64,000 bases of DNA from Dehalobacter sp. DCA (GCF_000305775.1 NC_018866.1:744001-808000); one strand, 5' to 3'. Shown: positions 16,094 through 25,474, counted from the first letter of the stretch. Program-made: numbers and translations. The notes: generated by a model from the letters alone, not told the origin.

Positions 16094-16525
16094 CTAAATC
16101 TTTTCGTATTTGCTGATGGCTTTCATGCTGTTGGCAGCAATGACCGACGTAATCCTTTCGAGCTGCGCAATATCTTCCTGGTTAAGTCCTTCATAGATGG
16201 CTGTATGCCAGTCAGTCAGGATTTCCTGCATGTTGTCCATTATTTCCACTCCCTTTGGTGTCAAGGAGATCATTTTCTCGCGGTGGTCCTCAGGGTTGAT
16301 CATTCGATTCACATACCCTTTTTCTTCAAGTTTGCTTAAACTTTTGGCAACCGCTCCCTTGTCAATGACAAAAAAAGCGGCAATCATATCCTGATTTACT
16401 GGATCGTTTTTAGACAAAAACATTAGAATCTCTTGTTCGGAATGACCCAAATTATATTTTGTTAACCTTCTCATGGAATAGATGCGGCTAAACCGAAAAA
16501 TAACCGATAGGTCTTTCATCAACAT
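16094..16525 (-). CDS. MarR-family transcriptional repressor
   Basis: A 143-residue winged-helix regulator. Residues about 20-105 hold the MarR core: LGHSEQEILMFL, VNQDMIAAFFVIDKGAVAKS recognition helix, LEEKGYVNR and the wing DHREKMISLTPKG. The ATG at 16525 has AAGGAG 8 nt upstream. It is the first gene of an operon with the downstream DHA2 exporter. A long palindrome lies between its promoter and its start, so it probably represses its own operon until a drug or phenolic ligand binds (family knowledge). Confidence 0.92.
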   Translation of the reverse strand: MLMKDLSVIFRFSRIYSMRRLTKYNLGHSEQEILMFLSKNDPVNQDMIAAFFVIDKGAVAKSLSKLEEKGYVNRMINPEDHREKMISLTPKGVEIMDNMQEILTDWHTAIYEGLNQEDIAQLERITSVIAANSMKAISKYEKI

Positions 16526-16544
16526 TACAATTACTCCTTCTAAA

Positions 16545-16607
16545 ATAGTTGACCTAGACAACTGTTGTCCTGGCAACTATCCTATTTGATTTTTGGATGT
16601 TTGTCAA
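16545..16607 (-). promoter_or_regulatory. marR promoter and 36-bp palindromic operator
   Basis: On the minus strand TTGACA (16607-16602) and TAGGAT (16584-16579) have 17-bp spacing. Immediately downstream, 16545-16580 is a near-perfect 36-bp palindrome with outer halves ATAGTTG/CAACTAT and inner GACAAC/GTTGTC; only a few symmetric positions differ. It covers the transcription start, fitting steric repression by a MarR dimer or pair of dimers. Confidence 0.85.
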
Positions 16608-16673
16608 CAGAAATATCTATACACAAATCTTTGTTACAAAAGACGTTGACAAAAAACTGGAGAATAACCCAAA

Positions 16674-16708
16674 ATACAAAAATACCGTTGAAATTAAATT
16701 TCAACGGT
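16674..16708 (-). terminator. terminator after the SDR gene
   Basis: ACCGTTGAAATT and AATTTCAACGGT form a perfect 12-bp stem with a one-base centre (16684-16708), followed on the minus strand by ATTTTTGTATTTT. Confidence 0.8.
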
Positions 16709-16742
16709 TATGCATCAGTAAATATGCCTGATCAAGGAATTT

Positions 16743-17495
16743 CTAGACAAATTTTTCTTTTTGAATTTTATAGAGAAAACTTAATAGTATTTTATGCGGC
16801 ATAATTTTCATAAATATAAAGGCAGCTTTCATGACTACTCCAGGAATAATCAGATGCTTATGCTTAAGCATCTGATCAACCGTATACCTAGCTACATGAG
16901 GACTGTTCAATGCCTTTACGCCAAACTTAATATTGGCAACTTTTGCGAACTCGGTGTGTACCGGCCCCGGGCAAAGCGCACCTACGTAAACCTTGCTGTT
17001 TGTTTTTCGAAGTTCCTCATGTACGGCTTCTGTCAGTCTGAGTACATAGGCTTTCGACGCATAGTAAGCAGCCATTAATGGTCCGGGTAAAAAGGCAGCC
17101 GAAGAAGCTACATTTAAAATATATCCCCGGTCACGCTGCTTGAAGTCTTGCAGAAACAATTTCGTTAGAATGTGAACTGCTTTGATATTGGTATTAATCA
17201 GTTCTAATTCTTTTCCAAGATCAGTCTGATCAAAATCACCGTACACAGCAAACCCGGCATTATTGATCAGTATATCAATTTCCTGGTCCTTGACCAGGTT
17301 GTAAAGACGGAAACAGGATTCTTCCTGTGCAAGATCAAGGCTGATTGTCTGGACATCGCAGGAAAGCTCATTCTTTAAATCTTCCAGCCTGTCAAGGCGC
17401 CGAGCAACCAGGATTAAATCATATCCTTTCGCGCTGAGCACTCTGGCAATATCCCGACCAATACCTGAACTGGCCCCTGTAATTAAGGCTTTCAT
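16743..17495 (-). CDS. Short-chain dehydrogenase/reductase
   Basis: A 250-residue classical SDR. It has the NAD(P) glycine motif TGASSGIG (7-14), an Arg-rich second strand end (VARRLDRL) favouring NADP, NNAG (about 78-81), catalytic Ser in NVASSAAF (about 131) and YxxxK in YYASK (about 144-148). The last 30 residues form a hydrophobic/basic tail (AAFIFMKIMPHKILL) that may contact the membrane, as in DltE/YqjQ-like SDRs. The substrate is unknown. It lies just downstream of hslO on the same strand (33 nt gap), so the two may be co-transcribed. Confidence 0.9.
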   Translation of the reverse strand: MKALITGASSGIGRDIARVLSAKGYDLILVARRLDRLEDLKNELSCDVQTISLDLAQEESCFRLYNLVKDQEIDILINNAGFAVYGDFDQTDLGKELELINTNIKAVHILTKLFLQDFKQRDRGYILNVASSAAFLPGPLMAAYYASKAYVLRLTEAVHEELRKTNSKVYVGALCPGPVHTEFAKVANIKFGVKALNSPHVARYTVDQMLKHKHLIIPGVVMKAAFIFMKIMPHKILLSFLYKIQKEKFV

Positions 17496-17528
17496 ATTCT
17501 TGATGTTTTCCTTTCTAAGCGCTATAGT

Positions 17529-18407
17529 TCACTTTGCGGCATTCCTCAGCTTCTCAAGTTCCTCTTTCGAAAACAGATACATCTCATTGCAAAAATGACA
17601 CTGGACTTCCGCCTGACCGTCTGTTTGAATGATCTCTTTAATTTCCTCTTTGCCTAAGCTGATCATCGCGTTGCCGATCCGTTCCTTGGAACACTGGCAT
17701 TGAAATTTCACCGGCATTTTCTCGAGTACCTGAACATTGTTTTTGCCTAAAATTTCTTCCAGCATCTCCTCTGGCGTAAATCCATGCTGAATCATCGTTG
17801 AGACCGGCGTAATCGTTTTAAGATGTTCTTCAATTTCAGAAATGGTCTCTTCAGCAGTTCCGGGCAATAGCTGGATAATAAAACCGCCGGAAGCTTGAAT
17901 TGTATTATCCGGTGCAACCAAGACACCGAGTCCGACCGAAGAAGGAATCTGTTCGGATTTGACGAGATAATAGGTAAAGTCTTCCCCGATCTCTCCGGAA
18001 TATAACGTAACCTGCCCTGTAAAGTAATCCCGCATACCCAGGTCCTTAACAACAGACAATGTGCCTTCAGAACCTACAGCTCCGCTGACGTCTAATTTCC
18101 CGATCCGATTTAGATCCAAATGCGTTTGAGGATTGGTGACATAGCCCCTGACTTCCCCGTGTGCATTGGCGTCAACCAGGATAATACCCAACGGGCCGTT
18201 GCCTTCAATCTTGACAGTCAGTTGTTCATCACCTTTGAGCATTGCCCCGAGCATTAGACCGGCGGTCAGTGTGCGGCCGAGTGCCGCCGATGCTGTCGGC
18301 CAGGTCTGATGCCTGCGCTGAGCTTCACCGACGGTTTCCGTCGTCAAAGCTGCGTAAGCGCGTACCTTGCCGTCATAACCCAAAGCCTTAATCAAATAAT
18401 CGTTCAT
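17529..18407 (-). CDS. hslO: Redox-regulated chaperone Hsp33
   Basis: A 292-residue holdase activated by oxidation or heat that prevents aggregation of unfolding proteins. The N-terminal two thirds match Hsp33 ([50 protein letters not shown]). The C-terminal zinc switch has the four conserved cysteines as CQC (about 237-239) and CHFC (about 270-273). AGGAG lies 7 nt before the start. The preceding operon is closed by a terminator, so hslO probably starts its own transcript. Confidence 0.95.
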   Translation of the reverse strand: MNDYLIKALGYDGKVRAYAALTTETVGEAQRRHQTWPTASAALGRTLTAGLMLGAMLKGDEQLTVKIEGNGPLGIILVDANAHGEVRGYVTNPQTHLDLNRIGKLDVSGAVGSEGTLSVVKDLGMRDYFTGQVTLYSGEIGEDFTYYLVKSEQIPSSVGLGVLVAPDNTIQASGGFIIQLLPGTAEETISEIEEHLKTITPVSTMIQHGFTPEEMLEEILGKNNVQVLEKMPVKFQCQCSKERIGNAMISLGKEEIKEIIQTDGQAEVQCHFCNEMYLFSKEELEKLRNAAK

Positions 18408-18441
18408 TTCAATCTCCTTATCTGTTGAAATTGATCATCAA

Positions 18442-18479
18442 GGACAAACAAAAGGCTGAAGAAATCTGTCATCAGCCTT
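18442..18479 (-). terminator. terminator of the TetR-MMPL-YhgE-like operon
   Basis: On the minus strand AAGGCTGA (from 18479) pairs with TCAGCCTT (to 18452), followed by TTGTTTGTCCT. Confidence 0.75.
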
Positions 18480-18552
18480 AGAAAAAGCTTTTTTAACACC
18501 GTCACTATTAGATCATAATTAGCACGAAAGTTCAATATTCTTCTGAAAAAAA

Positions 18553-20121
18553 TCAACGGAATAGATTGATAAAACGCTCCCAGAACGATAGCCTTCCTGG
18601 CTCCGTGACTGTGGCCTTTTCAACTGCTGTAGCTTTCAAATCCGGGGTCCGGATAACAAACTGAACACTTTCCGGGGAAATCTTCGAGGACACAAAAGAT
18701 ACCGGCTTTGTCTCTTCCCCACTGCTAAATGAGAGTGTCTCCAGCAATCCGGAAGCCTCATCTATACCGTTTTTAAATTGTCTTTGCCCGTCAATCAGTT
18801 TTTGAACTTGAGCAGGCAGAACGGATGAACTGGATGCCAGCTGGTTTAAGCCGCTGGTCAGCGCTGTTAAACTGTTGGCCAGTGAGACTGAACCTGATTT
18901 TAATTCCGTCCCCTGCTGTGCAAATTGATCCAAACCTGTTGAAAATTCTGTGATTCCCTGGGCAGACTGGGCTACGCCTGTTGTATAGCTGGACAGACCG
19001 CTGCCATATTGGGATAACTGACCCTTCAGGGTTCCAATCTGCTGAAGATAAGCCTGTCTTTGTTCAGCTGGCAGAGAATCTAGCAGCGGCGTTAATTGAT
19101 TCATCATTGCTGTTACGCCGGAGGAAAGGCTGGTATACTGGGCTGAAAGTTCCTGTCCCTGCTGGGAAAGCTGAGATGTGCCGCCGCTGATCTGTTTAAA
19201 CTGCGCCGCAAGGTTTGATGCTCCAGCTGAATACTGTTCTATCCCCTGACGCATCGTGCCGGCTCCCTGCTGAAGTTGGGCAGAGCCCGAGGCAATACGC
19301 TGCAATCCTTTATTTAATTCGATTAAGCCGGCCTTCAGCTTCTCTGTACCAGAAACAATTTCTCCGGCACCGCTTGACATTTTTGTTATACTGCCGGCAT
19401 CAATGTCAAGATTCAGGAAACTGGAACTGTCAAAACAGGTGCAGGTCATCGTCATGGACGCCATCTGAAATTTTTCAGTATCATAAACCACCGTATACTG
19501 CGCATTTTTCTGCGGAAGCACCATGTAGGCCAGCGTCAAGATCTTGCCGGAAATCATGGCGGAAGCGCCTGATGAAGAAAGAACCGTATTTTCATCCAGA
19601 TCCAGCGGCAGCTGGGCCTGACAAAGATAGTTTTCTCTATAATACGCTTTGGCTTCAGTATTTGGCTGAATTTTGAGCGTAATTTCAATCCTTCCTTCTT
19701 TGCCAACAATGTCTTCGGGCTTAACCTCCTGGCCGTTCAGCCGATAAGTAACAGCAAACGCAAACGGCAGTTCTCCATCAGCCAGTTTACCCTGATAATA
19801 GAAACCCGCATCCCGTGCCGGCAGCTGCCAGGAAATCTTGCCGTCCGTAAGCACTGGGGTTTCATTGCCGGAAAGATTGGTAATCGAATCGTAGACACCG
19901 TAGTCCAGGTAAATGCCGGACTCAGGCGTATCAATCCTGTTTACGACCGTGATACCGGATATACTCCCATCCGTTTTCAGGTCCGCATAAACGGTCTCAT
20001 CTTTAACAACGGTAATATTCTGGCTGCTTTCTGTGCTCTCCGTATTTGAAGCAGATGCGGATAAGGAGAATATTGAAATCAGCAGCGTTACTGTCAGGAA
20101 ACATGCGATTAGTTTTTTCAT
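18553..20121 (-). CDS. Exported YhgE/Pip-like protein partnering the MMPL transporter
   Basis: A 522-residue secreted protein. Residues 1-24 are a signal peptide ending SASAS. Residues about 35-230 are a beta-rich globular region. Residues about 240-450 are a long helical region with repeated G...L..G...L heptad-like units (GTEKLKAGLIEL, GAGTMRQGIEQY and so on), as in YhgE/Pip and phage-infection proteins. The C-terminus is soluble and ends WERFINLF, without the multi-helix domain of full YhgE. The start overlaps the MMPL stop as TGATG, and GGAGGAG is 8 nt upstream, indicating translational coupling. It is probably an extracytoplasmic adaptor of the MMPL pump. Confidence 0.8.
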   Translation of the reverse strand: MKKLIACFLTVTLLISIFSLSASASNTESTESSQNITVVKDETVYADLKTDGSISGITVVNRIDTPESGIYLDYGVYDSITNLSGNETPVLTDGKISWQLPARDAGFYYQGKLADGELPFAFAVTYRLNGQEVKPEDIVGKEGRIEITLKIQPNTEAKAYYRENYLCQAQLPLDLDENTVLSSSGASAMISGKILTLAYMVLPQKNAQYTVVYDTEKFQMASMTMTCTCFDSSSFLNLDIDAGSITKMSSGAGEIVSGTEKLKAGLIELNKGLQRIASGSAQLQQGAGTMRQGIEQYSAGASNLAAQFKQISGGTSQLSQQGQELSAQYTSLSSGVTAMMNQLTPLLDSLPAEQRQAYLQQIGTLKGQLSQYGSGLSSYTTGVAQSAQGITEFSTGLDQFAQQGTELKSGSVSLANSLTALTSGLNQLASSSSVLPAQVQKLIDGQRQFKNGIDEASGLLETLSFSSGEETKPVSFVSSKISPESVQFVIRTPDLKATAVEKATVTEPGRLSFWERFINLFR

Positions 20122-22211
20122 CAGATTGTCTCCTCCCTCCCACTTTCTTTCGCAAACAAAGTGGTTTTCATCATTACTTTATCAAACGTCATCAGCAGCA
20201 CCGGCAGTAAAACAAGGACCATCAGTCCTGACAGTGCCGCACCCCTGCCCAGCAAAATACCAATATCACTGATAGCTTTAATTTGGGAAAGCATTCCTTC
20301 CGCAAAACCCGCCACGGCAAGAATCAATGCTGAGATCATCACGGTGTTCCCGGCAGTATTCAACGCAGACAGTACTGCGTCTCTGGGTTTTTGTGTCTTC
20401 CTGAATTCGAGATAACGGTTGGACATCAGAATCCCATAATCAATCGTTGCGCCAAGCTGGATGGAACTCACAACCAAATAACCGATAAACACCAGACTTG
20501 ATCCCTGAAAATAGGGTATCCCCATATTGATCCAGATAGAAGACTCAATGACTGCGATCAGCAGCACCGGAACAGATATGGAACGGAACGTCAGCAGAAT
20601 AATCAGACCCACAGACAGAATTGAAAACAGGTTAACTGTACGCGTGTCCTGTTCAACAGTATTTTTGATATCGGCGATACTGGTGGCATTCCCCGCGGCA
20701 TACCATTCATCAGGGTAATACTTTTGCACCGACTGTTCGAGTTCTGCAACGGCTTCAAAAGTCTCGGGCGTTTCACCGGCAATGTTCATAAGAACGATCA
20801 TACGGGTATAATGTTCCGACAGGAACATATCCCTGACGCTTTGCGGCAGTAAAGAACGTGGGATTGCAGGATCTGCCAGCGTGACCAGAGTCTGAACATC
20901 GCGGATATATTTCTGTTCCTCCAGTTCCTGGGCCAGCTGTATTTCAGCAGCAATATCGTCATTTGGAACTAAAATCACAACAGGATTATAGACACCGAAG
21001 CAGCTTTCAATGTTATTTCTTTCCTCGACAATGGTTCCCTCACTGGAACTTCCGGAAGTATTCCCATATAAAAAGTCAGTATTCTTTTGTGCCAGGAAAG
21101 ACGGAATAACAATCATCACAACCAGGGCAAACAACAGATATCTTACTTTGATTGTGCCCCGGCCTATCTTCATAAAAGGCGGAACGAGGGGCCTGTGCCG
21201 GGTTTTGTCAATCGTTTTGTGGAAGATCGCAATCATAATCGGCAGCAAAATGATCACACTGATATAGCTCAGACAGATTCCCTTAACCAATACCAGTCCG
21301 AGATCCTTGCCGATCCCGTACTGCATAAACAGCAGGGCTAAAAACCCAGCTATAATCGTCAGCGCGCTCGCCGAAATAGATGAAAGTGTATTTTTTACTG
21401 CTTTGGCAATTGCAGAAAAAACCTCGGCCCCGGCATCCTTTTCCTCAAGATAGCGGTGGCAAAGAAACAACGAAAAATCCATCGAAATGGCGAATTGCAG
21501 CACCGCAGCAATTGAATTGGTGATGAAAGATATGTTATGGAAAAAGGCATTCGTTCCGGCATTGATAATCACAGAAACCCCTATGACGCTTAAATACAGC
21601 AGCGGTTCTATCCAGGAGTAACATGCCAACATCAGGATGAGGACACAGAGCGGAATAACGATGATCATAATCTTGGACATTTCCGAGCCAAGCACTTCCC
21701 GCATATGGCTCGAATCTTCAGCTTCTCCCGTGATACTGACATTTTCGCCTAACGAAGCCCGGATCGCCTTCAGGGCATCCCCTGTTCCAGTGGAATAATC
21801 CCCCTGAGCAAATTCAACTTGAAACAAGGCAGCTCCATCTTTATAGTAACTATCCAGAACGTTTTGGGAAATAAAGGCCTCCGGAACCGTAACATCTGTG
21901 ACATCATCCAGCCAAATCACATTTTTTACACCCGGAACCTCTTTGATTTTTTCCTTGGCTTCAAGGGCTTCCCGTATAGAAATGCCTTCCACCATGACCT
22001 GAGCAGTTCCCGGATAACCAAACTCCTGATCCACAAGCGTAATCGCCTGCTTGGTCAAGGAGTGTTCCGGCAGATATTCCGCTAAATCATAGTTAACTGT
22101 AATACTGGGTATAAGCGCAATACTGGCAATAATGACTGCCAAATAGATTAGTAAAACGACCCGTTTATGGATAATAAGGCCTTTCACAAACTTTTCTATA
22201 AACAGCTGCAT
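20121..22211 (-). CDS. MMPL/RND-superfamily transporter
   Basis: A 696-residue integral membrane transporter with duplicated MMPL topology. A first helix (about 15-35) is followed by an extracytoplasmic domain (40-170) and a five-helix bundle (175-335). A second single helix (about 355-375) then precedes a second external domain and a second bundle (about 515-680). Conserved signatures include AISMDFSLFLCHRYLEE and its repeat ATIDYGILMSNRYLEF, which carry the Asp residues used in proton relay. Substrates of such pumps are lipids or cell-envelope molecules. It lies in the middle of the tetR-mmpL-YhgE-like operon. Confidence 0.9.
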   Translation of the reverse strand: MQLFIEKFVKGLIIHKRVVLLIYLAVIIASIALIPSITVNYDLAEYLPEHSLTKQAITLVDQEFGYPGTAQVMVEGISIREALEAKEKIKEVPGVKNVIWLDDVTDVTVPEAFISQNVLDSYYKDGAALFQVEFAQGDYSTGTGDALKAIRASLGENVSITGEAEDSSHMREVLGSEMSKIMIIVIPLCVLILMLACYSWIEPLLYLSVIGVSVIINAGTNAFFHNISFITNSIAAVLQFAISMDFSLFLCHRYLEEKDAGAEVFSAIAKAVKNTLSSISASALTIIAGFLALLFMQYGIGKDLGLVLVKGICLSYISVIILLPIMIAIFHKTIDKTRHRPLVPPFMKIGRGTIKVRYLLFALVVMIVIPSFLAQKNTDFLYGNTSGSSSEGTIVEERNNIESCFGVYNPVVILVPNDDIAAEIQLAQELEEQKYIRDVQTLVTLADPAIPRSLLPQSVRDMFLSEHYTRMIVLMNIAGETPETFEAVAELEQSVQKYYPDEWYAAGNATSIADIKNTVEQDTRTVNLFSILSVGLIILLTFRSISVPVLLIAVIESSIWINMGIPYFQGSSLVFIGYLVVSSIQLGATIDYGILMSNRYLEFRKTQKPRDAVLSALNTAGNTVMISALILAVAGFAEGMLSQIKAISDIGILLGRGAALSGLMVLVLLPVLLMTFDKVMMKTTLFAKESGREETI

Positions 22212-22238
22212 ATCTTTATCATCCTTTACCGTTTCATT

Positions 22239-22817
22239 TTAAAGTCTCTTTTGGATATCCCCGATAATCAATAAAAGAAATTTGTTCAATAGATTGGCAA
22301 GACGCACTTCATCTCCGCCATACTTATTAAAAATATTAATGATTCCTTCAATAAGCGCCAAGGCCAAGGAGTCGGCAAGCAGCATATCACTTCCAGGCTT
22401 GGAACTGCTTAGGAACAAATCGTTCTCCAGACGCTGCTTGACAAGCTCAATCAGTTCCACCTTTATATTTTCGTATTTGGAGCCCTCGACACTTTTCATT
22501 AAGATTAAAAACTGCGTTCTGTTATCCAGAAACACCTTGGTTATCACTTCTGTGATATAGGTGATGCTTTGCATCGACAGGCTGCTTTTATCGCATATGT
22601 CAATGAATACCAGCTTTCGTAGCTGCTCTATAGTTGACTGAAGGATATTATCGAGCAGGTCATCCTTACCGGAAAAATAGGAGTAAATATTCCCTACAGT
22701 AATCCCGGCTTGCTGCGCAATACTCCGCATTGAGGAATGACGGTAGCCTGAGACTAGAAACTCCTCTTCCGCAGCCTCAATAATTCTTTTTTTAATCTCT
22801 TCTTTTGGCACTTGCAT
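22239..22817 (-). CDS. TetR-family transcriptional regulator
   Basis: A repressor of about 192 residues. Residues about 10-55 form the TetR DNA-binding domain (RIIEAAEEEFLVSGYRHSSM, IAQQAGITVGNIYSYF). The remaining helical region binds an unknown ligand. The ATG at 22817 (GGGTG 8 nt upstream) is slightly favoured over the ATG at 22835, which lacks a ribosome site. It heads the operon with the MMPL pump, which it probably controls. Confidence 0.9.
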   Translation of the reverse strand: MQVPKEEIKKRIIEAAEEEFLVSGYRHSSMRSIAQQAGITVGNIYSYFSGKDDLLDNILQSTIEQLRKLVFIDICDKSSLSMQSITYITEVITKVFLDNRTQFLILMKSVEGSKYENIKVELIELVKQRLENDLFLSSSKPGSDMLLADSLALALIEGIINIFNKYGGDEVRLANLLNKFLLLIIGDIQKRL

Positions 22818-22848
22818 AAATAAACACCCATTCATTATTCTTATTTTC

Positions 22849-22878
22849 AGTATATCGCGGCCGAAATCCAGTTGTCAA
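22849..22878 (-). promoter_or_regulatory. promoter of the tetR-mmpL operon
   Basis: TTGACA (22878-22873, minus strand) and TATACT (22854-22849) are spaced by 18 bp. A GC-rich GCGGCCG patch in the spacer is a possible part of a TetR operator. Confidence 0.75.
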
Positions 22879-22977
22879 TATTAAACATGAGTTCATTTAT
22901 ACTGCGATACTCTTATTCTATGTGTCCGTATTCCGCATATGCATCTGGTGGTAAAGGATCTTTACTTTCCGCTACAC

Positions 22978-23020
22978 TAAAAAAGCAGGTGCAAAAAAAT
23001 ACTTCTTTTTTTACACCTGC
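22978..23020 (-). terminator. terminator after the DUF4405-type cytochrome gene
   Basis: GCAGGTG and CACCTGC (22985-22991, 23014-23020), extended by A/T pairing, form a long stem. On the minus strand it is followed by TTTTTT. Confidence 0.8.
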
Positions 23021-23061
23021 TTCATCTATGATTGATTATTCTTTCATAATTGGCAGTGTTA

Positions 23062-23991
23062 TTAATCGCTTATATCCCCATAGAGTTCCTGATAGTCCTG
23101 TTCTGCCACCCTTATCTCACGTTGGGCCTTGTCGCATTGCGGATACAAAAGAGAGCAGTTTTTATGGCAACCACCACAATGCAGCTGGGACAAGTACTCA
23201 TCAAGACTGATTTTTTCTTCCGGACCGGTGGTATCACCAACAGTTGCATCCGTAGCGGAATCATTTGCCGAAACAATAGCATCAGCGTCTTCTGAATCAT
23301 CATTGTCAGAACTTGAACCTTCCGAATAGGTTATGTTTTCATTATAATAATTCTCTGCTGCGGGTTCAGTTCTATTTTTGGATGTACTTTGCGATGTCGT
23401 GATCTGTGTCTCCGCAATTTTGCTCAACTGACTCTCATCGCTTGTCGAAACTGTTGAAAGAACCCGGGTATACAACATGATGACCAGCAGGCACGCTGCC
23501 CCCAGGCGAACCAGTGTTTTTCTGACATTGCGCTCTTTCAGGTTTATGATGATCCTGCCGACTGATTTTACGAAATAGCTGGCATGAATTGCAAGATGGG
23601 TGATCAGGAAGCCCAGACAGACGTACGACGTCCATTTATGGACCAGATAGATCCATTCGCCATGAATCGTATCTGAAGGAAACAAAACTTTCGATATCAG
23701 TACTCCCGTAGTCACTATGATCGAAATACTAATGAAGATTGCGAGGTTCAAAGCATATTTCATCTTTACGGAAACTGCGGTCCTATTATTAAGCTTGTTT
23801 TGCAGCAGATTAAGCGTTGTGTTTTTCACCCAGGACCAGTTCAACAGAATATGGATACCGAAAAGAGCGAAAATAAATAGCCCTGCAATCTCATGAAAAG
23901 CTAACCCGGTTCCAAAAGCATCCAGCAGGAACACAAAAAATATGCTCATGGCGATATCTAATATAATCTTTGTCACTAATTTACTGCTCAT
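23062..23991 (-). CDS. DUF4405-type membrane cytochrome with CxxCH tail
   Basis: A 309-residue protein. Four membrane helices (about 8-28, 34-52, 80-100, 118-140) carry paired histidines (FHEIAG, FGIHILLNW, LVHKW, ITHLAIH) placed as in DUF4405/cytochrome b561-like di-heme proteins. A fifth hydrophobic segment near 162-180 leads into an acidic, Ser-rich, probably extracytoplasmic linker (185-265). The tail has CGGCHKNC and then LLYPQC. It could be a c-type heme site (CxxCH) or a four-cysteine iron-sulfur/zinc site (Cx2Cx3Cx6C). It probably transfers electrons across the membrane. AGGTGG precedes the ATG. No partner redox gene is adjacent. Confidence 0.75.
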   Translation of the reverse strand: MSSKLVTKIILDIAMSIFFVFLLDAFGTGLAFHEIAGLFIFALFGIHILLNWSWVKNTTLNLLQNKLNNRTAVSVKMKYALNLAIFISISIIVTTGVLISKVLFPSDTIHGEWIYLVHKWTSYVCLGFLITHLAIHASYFVKSVGRIIINLKERNVRKTLVRLGAACLLVIMLYTRVLSTVSTSDESQLSKIAETQITTSQSTSKNRTEPAAENYYNENITYSEGSSSDNDDSEDADAIVSANDSATDATVGDTTGPEEKISLDEYLSQLHCGGCHKNCSLLYPQCDKAQREIRVAEQDYQELYGDISD

Positions 23992-24124
23992 AAAACCACC
24001 TAACCATTATGTATTCGTATCAATTTCTGATACTGTAAATTTTATTCAATATGTATTCTAGGCGCATTCTGTGTTCGTTCTATGGCAGAAAGATGACAAT
24101 TTTATGAACAATCAGCATAAACTA

Positions 24125-24165
24125 GGGGGTATCGCCCAATTACTTTTTCGTTGGGCGATACCCCC
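24125..24165. terminator. perfect 15-bp hairpin after the secreted orphan gene
   Basis: GGGGGTATCGCCCAA (24125-24139) and TTGGGCGATACCCCC (24151-24165) pair perfectly. It lies 50 nt beyond the stop of the minus-strand gene at 24216 and upstream of the cytochrome gene. The tail is only weakly T-rich (TAGTTTATG), so a role other than termination is possible. Confidence 0.6.
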
Positions 24166-24215
24166 TTAGCAAATAATAATTACATCTCTAATGTATATAC
24201 TCATTGAATTGCAAA

Positions 24216-24752
24216 TTACTCAAGACCATTTATGGCTTTAATAACCACAGATTTTTTTACGCAGAAATCCTGAATGACAATTTTTTGCCTGTTAGGTCCC
24301 TGCAGGTATTCCTTCTGTACCGTGCAATAAAATCCTGCCAACCCCATTGCTTCCTGAGGAATCTCAAACGCACCTGGTATCGGGTGATCTGGGGAATAAA
24401 CGACTTCAATATCCTGATGCCAGGTCCATCCCAATTGGTCTCCTGAAAGGTATTTCCATAATCGGGCTTTCTGCCAGGCTCCCGCACCTAACGGCGGGTT
24501 AAAATGAATCATTGGATCAAAAAGCTTATTCCATTTTCTTTCGACAAAAACAATGTCTGTTTCCTTCGGATTAAATGGCTCTGGAGGTAATCCCTGAAGA
24601 AGTGCTTCCCAGTTTTCCAGTGTTCCGATAAACATTCTGGCCTGAGCGTTATAACCGTATTCATCAAATTCAGCATAAGCAATCCCTGGAATGGATAGGA
24701 TCATGATCAGAAGCAGCAGTACTGGGTAAAGAAGTCTGCGTTTTACTTTCAC
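24216..24752 (-). CDS. Secreted protein of unknown function
   Basis: A 178-residue protein with a classic signal peptide (MKVKRR, hydrophobic core, IAYA cleavage near 27). The mature part begins FDEYGYNAQARMF and is rich in Trp/Pro/Tyr, with two cysteines (CTVQ and DFCV). I do not recognise a family. The same motif-rich start (DEYGYN..ARMFIG) suggests a conserved exported protein. It is monocistronic, between hairpins. Confidence 0.75.
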   Translation of the reverse strand: MKVKRRLLYPVLLLLIMILSIPGIAYAEFDEYGYNAQARMFIGTLENWEALLQGLPPEPFNPKETDIVFVERKWNKLFDPMIHFNPPLGAGAWQKARLWKYLSGDQLGWTWHQDIEVVYSPDHPIPGAFEIPQEAMGLAGFYCTVQKEYLQGPNRQKIVIQDFCVKKSVVIKAINGLE

Positions 24753-24931
24753 GCCGTTTCTCTCCTCTCACGGAAAATTTATTTATACAATTCTCCGTTT
24801 ATTTGCCATTTCCTTCCATTAATACCACCAACAGGGATATTTTGATTTATATTTATTTTACAGAACAATTACAGTACTTACAGAATGGCTATTTAATTAA
24901 CGATTTAATTAAAACTGCCATAATACTGGCA

Positions 24932-24970
24932 CACAAATAAACGGCCTCTTCGCATTATTGCGAAGAGGCC
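24932..24970 (-). terminator. terminator-like hairpin
   Basis: GGCCTCTTCGC (24943-24953) and GCGAAGAGGCC (24960-24970) form a perfect 11-bp stem. On the minus strand it is followed by GTTTATTTGT. The rest of the gap 24753-25067 is AT-rich and I see nothing else in it. Confidence 0.75.
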
Positions 24971-25067
24971 TTAAGTGTATAACCCGCAAAATTCCTCATG
25001 GACACAAACAGATAATTTTACTCGAGTCACCTACTTTAACCCAAATACATGGAATCACAAATGGAAC

Positions 25068-25355
25068 TTACACTACTTTCTCTACGCCTTTCTTGAGAAT
25101 CACCCGGATAACGGAGTCTAGAAATGGAGCCTGGTGAAAACCTAAGGTCAAGGTAACAAACTGATCTACTGAAACAACATACTTGTGAACCTGAACGTTA
25201 ACTGGAAATCGATGGACCTCAAACACGAATCTTAACGGAAAACTGAGAAATTTTGCGGGAAACTGATCTGAATAAATAAAGCCAACCCTGAAGGTGGCTT
25301 TGAATCCGTCCGGCAACATCCCATACATCCCTCTGACCTGTGCCTCGAATTCCAA
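25068..25355 (-). CDS. Doubtful small ORF or gene remnant
   Basis: An open frame of up to 95 codons (TTG start) or 83 codons from an internal ATG with GAGGG 9 nt upstream. The product is rich in Phe/Val with alternating hydrophobics (FRVGFIYSDQF, VVSVDQFVTLTLGF), compatible with a beta domain. It has no signal peptide or cysteine, and I recognise no family. A good terminator lies downstream on the same strand and no competing frame exists, which is why it is listed. The weak start means it could be a fragment of a larger lost gene. Confidence 0.4.
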   Translation of the reverse strand: MEFEAQVRGMYGMLPDGFKATFRVGFIYSDQFPAKFLSFPLRFVFEVHRFPVNVQVHKYVVSVDQFVTLTLGFHQAPFLDSVIRVILKKGVEKVV

Positions 25356-25474
25356 CCTGACCTGTCAGCAAAAGGTAACACTGTATGTTTTTAACCATTA
25401 TTTATTAAATTTTCTGACTTCAGTATAATGCGAAGACCTGCTTTTTGTCAAGATGAAATCAAGGCTGTAAAATA

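Noticed and set aside
22872-23210. Plus-strand 112-codon ORF upstream of tetR
   Set aside because: It starts inside the tetR promoter, reads through a terminator and overlaps the cytochrome gene; composition is not protein-like.
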